A DNA stretch of 64,000 nt, taken from the NCBI RefSeq assembly GCF_007923355.1, contig NZ_VOGO01000006.1, positions 1-64,000 on the forward strand, in the 5' to 3' direction. Positions 61,507 through 64,000 of the stretch are shown piece after piece. Numbering within the stretch: the first letter of the stretch is position 1; each line of letters starts with the position of its first letter. Origin of the DNA: Falsiphaeobacter marinintestinus (lineage in GTDB: Bacteria; Pseudomonadota; Alphaproteobacteria; Rhodobacterales; Rhodobacteraceae). A program made the position numbers and the translations under genes. A model generated the notes under the pieces. It was not told the origin of the DNA and ran no database searches. It saw only the letters and a program-made list of their open reading frames with translations.

Positions 61507-62966
61507 TCAGCTTCACCCATGGCATTGGCGATCAGCGCGATGCCCTCGGGAATACGTTCAGACAGGATCGAAGAATAGCCAAGTCTATAAAAATTCCGGG
61601 GCCGGTCCGGACCGGCGAAGAACGGGGCGCCGGGTTCGATAAAGGTGCTGTCCCTGACAAGCCGACTTGCCAGTTTCGCAGTGTCGACCTGTGGCGGGGC
61701 CTGCATCCAAAGCGACGACCCGCCATAAACGCCGCGCCCCGCAATCGTCAGGCCATGCGCGTCGATGGCCTGTTCCAGCACTTGCCGGCGGGTGTGCAGG
61801 GCGTTGCCCATGCGCCGGATCTGGCTGTCATAGTGACCCAGCGACAGGAAATAGGCGGCGGTGCGCTGGATATGACCCGGCGGGTGACGCAGCATCGAGG
61901 CGCGTAGGGCGCGAGCCTCGCGGATGAAGCGTTCTGACCCGACAAGGTAGCCCAGCCTGAGCCCGGGAAACAGAGATTTGGAAAAGCTGCCGACATAAAT
62001 TACACGGCCATCCCGATCAATCGACTTCAGCGCCGGATAAGGGGCGGCCAGAAACGACATCTCGAATTCATAGTCATCTTCCACGATCAGCGCGTCCAGA
62101 TCGCGGGCCCGGTCCAAAAGCTCGTGTCGCCGCGACATCGGCATCGTGGCCGTGGTCGGCGACTGGTGGCTGGGGGTTGTATAAATGACGTCGGTATCAG
62201 GCGGGATCGACTGGGGCGGCAAGCCGTCTGCGTCCACCCGCAAAGGGACAAGGCGGCAGCGCGCATGGTTCAGAAGATCGCGCAGCGCATAATAGCTGGG
62301 ATCTTCGATTGCGGCGGTACGTTGCCGGTTCAACAGGATCCGCGCGGTCAGCCACAGGGCGTTTTGCGCCCCCATGGTGATCAGGATCTCTTCGGGCCGC
62401 GCGGTGATCCCGCGGCGCGGCAGGGTGTGGCGGGCGATGTATTCGATCAGCAACGGGTCGTCCTGATCGAAGTAGTCGGATGTCAGCGATGCGAAATCCT
62501 TTTGACCCAGCGCGCGCAGCGCACACAGCCGCCAGTTGGCATGATCAAACAGGGTGGGATCGACCTGACCATAGATGAACGGATAGCGATAATCGCGCCA
62601 GTCGTCGGGCTTGCGCGGGGTGTCGCCTCCGGTAAACCGCTGCGCAATAGCGCGCGACCAATCCACGGTGTCGTGGCTTTTGGGCGGGGGCGTATAGACC
62701 GGCGGGATCGGGGCGTTTTCGGATACGAAATACCCGGATCGGCCTTGCGAGGTCAGATAGTCGTTGGCGACCAGTTCGGTATAGGCCAGCGTCACCGTGA
62801 TCCGGCTGACGCCCAGGTGCGCCGCAAGCTTGCGCGACGAAGGCAGCTTTTCCCCGACGTGAAAGCGGCCCGACAGGATGCCTTCGGCAATCATCTGCTG
62901 GACCTTGGCCTGCAAGGTGCCGGACGCATCGGGACTGAGAAAGAAGGTTTCGACCGAGATTGCCAT
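61494..62966 (-). CDS. tauR: TauR-type MocR/GntR regulator
   Basis: A 490-residue regulator that fuses a GntR winged helix (about 15-82, GEKLPSSRKLAAHLGVSRITV) with an aminotransferase-like PLP domain. The PLP lysine is in GSFSKSLFPGLRLGY, and DDYEFEM precedes it. In Rhodobacter TauR activates taurine genes in response to taurine or a product. It lies directly upstream of xsc on the same strand, separated by 109 bases holding two direct repeats. Confidence 0.92.
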   Translation of the reverse strand: MAISVETFFLSPDASGTLQAKVQQMIAEGILSGRFHVGEKLPSSRKLAAHLGVSRITVTLAYTELVANDYLTSQGRSGYFVSENAPIPPVYTPPPKSHDTVDWSRAIAQRFTGGDTPRKPDDWRDYRYPFIYGQVDPTLFDHANWRLCALRALGQKDFASLTSDYFDQDDPLLIEYIARHTLPRRGITARPEEILITMGAQNALWLTARILLNRQRTAAIEDPSYYALRDLLNHARCRLVPLRVDADGLPPQSIPPDTDVIYTTPSHQSPTTATMPMSRRHELLDRARDLDALIVEDDYEFEMSFLAAPYPALKSIDRDGRVIYVGSFSKSLFPGLRLGYLVGSERFIREARALRASMLRHPPGHIQRTAAYFLSLGHYDSQIRRMGNALHTRRQVLEQAIDAHGLTIAGRGVYGGSSLWMQAPPQVDTAKLASRLVRDSTFIEPGAPFFAGPDRPRNFYRLGYSSILSERIPEGIALIANAMGEAEDWT

Positions 62967-63021
62967 AGGGGCAGGATAGAGTGGACTTATCCGGGCTGCA
63001 ATCTGGTCTTACAAGCGCGAT

Positions 63022-63660
63022 TTAAGCACGCAATTCGTCATACGAGATCATGACGTGGTCGCGGTATGCCGGGCGCTGGGTCAGCCGGTCGTAATAGCTG
63101 CGCAGGGCGGGCATTGGAGCCCGGTCAATTGCGATGTCGTAGTATCGGTACAGGACATGGCCAAGCTGAATATCTGCCAGCGTGAAGTCCTGCCCTGCCA
63201 GAAAGTCGTGCTTGACGAGTTGTGCCTCGGCAATGGCGAGGGATCGTTCCAAGGTGGTCACCGCCGACTGAATGACCTGTGGGTCCTGCTGATCTGCCGG
63301 TGTTCGGACCACGCGCCAGAACACGGGTACGGTGAAGGTTTGGGCAACGTTAAGCTTTGCCCATTCAGCCCATTTGTCGACATTGGCGCGGGGGGATGGG
63401 GCGACGGGCCAGAAGGTGTCACTGCCGTATTGCGCGGCCAGATACCGAAGGATTGCACCGGTTTCCCACAGCGTGTGGCCATCGCCATCGCGTAGCACCG
63501 GGACGGTACCATTGGGATTAAGCGCCAGGAAGCCGGGTGTGTCGGTGCCGCCGAACCGGTGACCGATGTCATGGCGGGTGAACGGCAGGTTCAGTTCGCC
63601 CACAGCCCACATCAGGGCCTGAACATTGGATGATGTTTTGCGTCCCCAGATCTCAAGCAT
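63022..63660 (-). CDS. Glutathione S-transferase family protein
   Basis: A 212-residue GST. The thioredoxin-like N-terminal domain (about 1-80) has IWGRKTSSNVQALMWAV and the glutathione-binding NPNGTVPVL and ETGAILRYLA. The helical C-terminal domain includes DFLAGQDFTLADIQLG. The catalytic Ser/Thr is likely in TSSN. Start at 63660 is supported by AAGGA. It is divergent from an ArsR-type gene with a dyad between them. Confidence 0.92.
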   Translation of the reverse strand: MLEIWGRKTSSNVQALMWAVGELNLPFTRHDIGHRFGGTDTPGFLALNPNGTVPVLRDGDGHTLWETGAILRYLAAQYGSDTFWPVAPSPRANVDKWAEWAKLNVAQTFTVPVFWRVVRTPADQQDPQVIQSAVTTLERSLAIAEAQLVKHDFLAGQDFTLADIQLGHVLYRYYDIAIDRAPMPALRSYYDRLTQRPAYRDHVMISYDELRA

Positions 63661-63749
63661 ATGGCGATATCCTTTGGGGGCAGTGTGAGGCATTTGCCGT
63701 GTGAACTCCAGCCGGGCAATCAGGGGTTGCCAGTTCTTGTTTGCCAATA

Positions 63750-63767
63750 TAACTATAAAACTAGTTA
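63750..63767. promoter_or_regulatory. Inverted repeat between GST and ArsR genes
   Basis: TAACTA-TAAAAC-TAGTTA is a perfect 6-bp dyad with a 6-base spacer, 16 bases upstream of the ArsR start and about 90 bases from the GST start. It fits an ArsR-type operator overlapping the divergent promoters. Confidence 0.6.
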
Positions 63768-63782
63768 AATGGAGATTCGATC

Positions 63783-64000
63783 ATGTGGGAAACGGCAGCA
63801 CAGGGGTTTGCGGCCATGGGATCAGAGGCGCGGCTAAAGGTGCTGCGCACCCTGATCCGCGCGGGTGAGCCGGGGTTGACGGTCAGTGACATTCAGGACC
63901 GGACCGAAATCGCGCCCTCGACCCTGGCGCATCATCTGAAATTTCTCGCCGCCGGTGGGCTGGTCGAGCAGGAAAAAGTCGGGCGCACGGTGATCAACCG
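63783..64000 (+). CDS. ArsR family helix-turn-helix regulator (partial, runs off the window)
   Basis: The first 72 codons are present. They encode FAAMGSEARLKVLRTLIRAG, then LTVSDIQDRTEIAPSTLAHHLKFLAAGGLVEQ (seen in pieces), the winged helix of a small ArsR repressor. The ATG at 63783 has GGAG upstream. No sensor cysteines appear in the visible part. The frame is open to the window edge. Confidence 0.88.
   Translation, partial: MWETAAQGFAAMGSEARLKVLRTLIRAGEPGLTVSDIQDRTEIAPSTLAHHLKFLAAGGLVEQEKVGRTVIN

Overview
The window looks like a chromosomal segment of a marine alphaproteobacterium of the Rhodobacterales (Roseobacter group). The grounds are the gene families and their combinations: TauR/MocR, sulfoacetaldehyde acetyltransferase (Xsc) and SoeABC; a GT14/DUF5928 glycosyltransferase beside a sulfotransferase; glnK-amtB; a RidA/UgpQ/FemAB-like set. 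High-GC, tightly packed operons with overlapping stop/start codons fit the same group. I see no rRNA, tRNA, CRISPR array, insertion sequence or phage gene. The window ends inside an ArsR-type regulator gene.

Layout. 0.1-4.5 kb: divergent GT14-type glycosyltransferase and sulfotransferase, then a methyltransferase divergent from a LysR regulator. 4.6-9.2 kb: smpB, a DUF502 membrane protein, 3-mercaptopyruvate sulfurtransferase coupled to an aminotransferase, a two-domain lysozyme-inhibitor-like protein and a DUF805 protein. 9.2-14.8 kb: nitrogen-status pair glnK-amtB, a class A penicillin-binding protein, and the lipid-transport pair mlaA-mlaC. 15.0-21.3 kb: a type I secretion ABC transporter and adaptor without an adjacent substrate, then a ridA/ugpQ/FemAB-like/pterin dehydratase operon and a small lipoprotein. 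21.3-31.1 kb: peroxiredoxin, ferredoxin-reductase-like flavoprotein, rsmD, HAD phosphatase, map, a secreted unknown, sfsA, and a five-gene operon ending in an OmpA protein and a coiled-coil membrane protein. 31.2-34.2 kb: a LysR gene, an ArsR/NIPSNAP/ABM module and a small membrane protein. 34.2-44.2 kb: a possible small RNA, fadH, rppH, acetyltransferase, PfkB kinase, nth, Ada-like repair protein, WYL regulator, OmpA lipoprotein, flavodoxin-like reductase, VOC protein and a MaoC-type hydratase. 44.2-51.8 kb: split MnmC functions (mnmD and an FAD oxidoreductase), EamA transporter, lytic transglycosylase, dapA, VOC protein and an M20 amidohydrolase.

51.8-63.0 kb is the most coherent system: C2-sulfonate dissimilation. 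TauR probably controls xsc. Xsc splits sulfoacetaldehyde into sulfite and acetyl phosphate. AckA and Pta convert acetyl phosphate to acetate plus ATP or to acetyl-CoA. A second-type citrate synthase lies directly beside pta, and SoeABC oxidises the sulfite at the cytoplasmic face of the membrane. Two 13-bp direct repeats resembling TauR boxes lie upstream of xsc, one overlapping the tauR stop codon. The upstream steps (taurine uptake, Tpa or taurine dehydrogenase, isethionate oxidation) are not in the window.

Non-coding signals worth attention are paired hairpins sharing a loop sequence between the HAD gene and map, tandem forward terminators downstream of a stretch with no gene, a tandem 11-bp repeat before glnK, and inverted-repeat operators at the two ArsR genes and the WYL-regulator gene.
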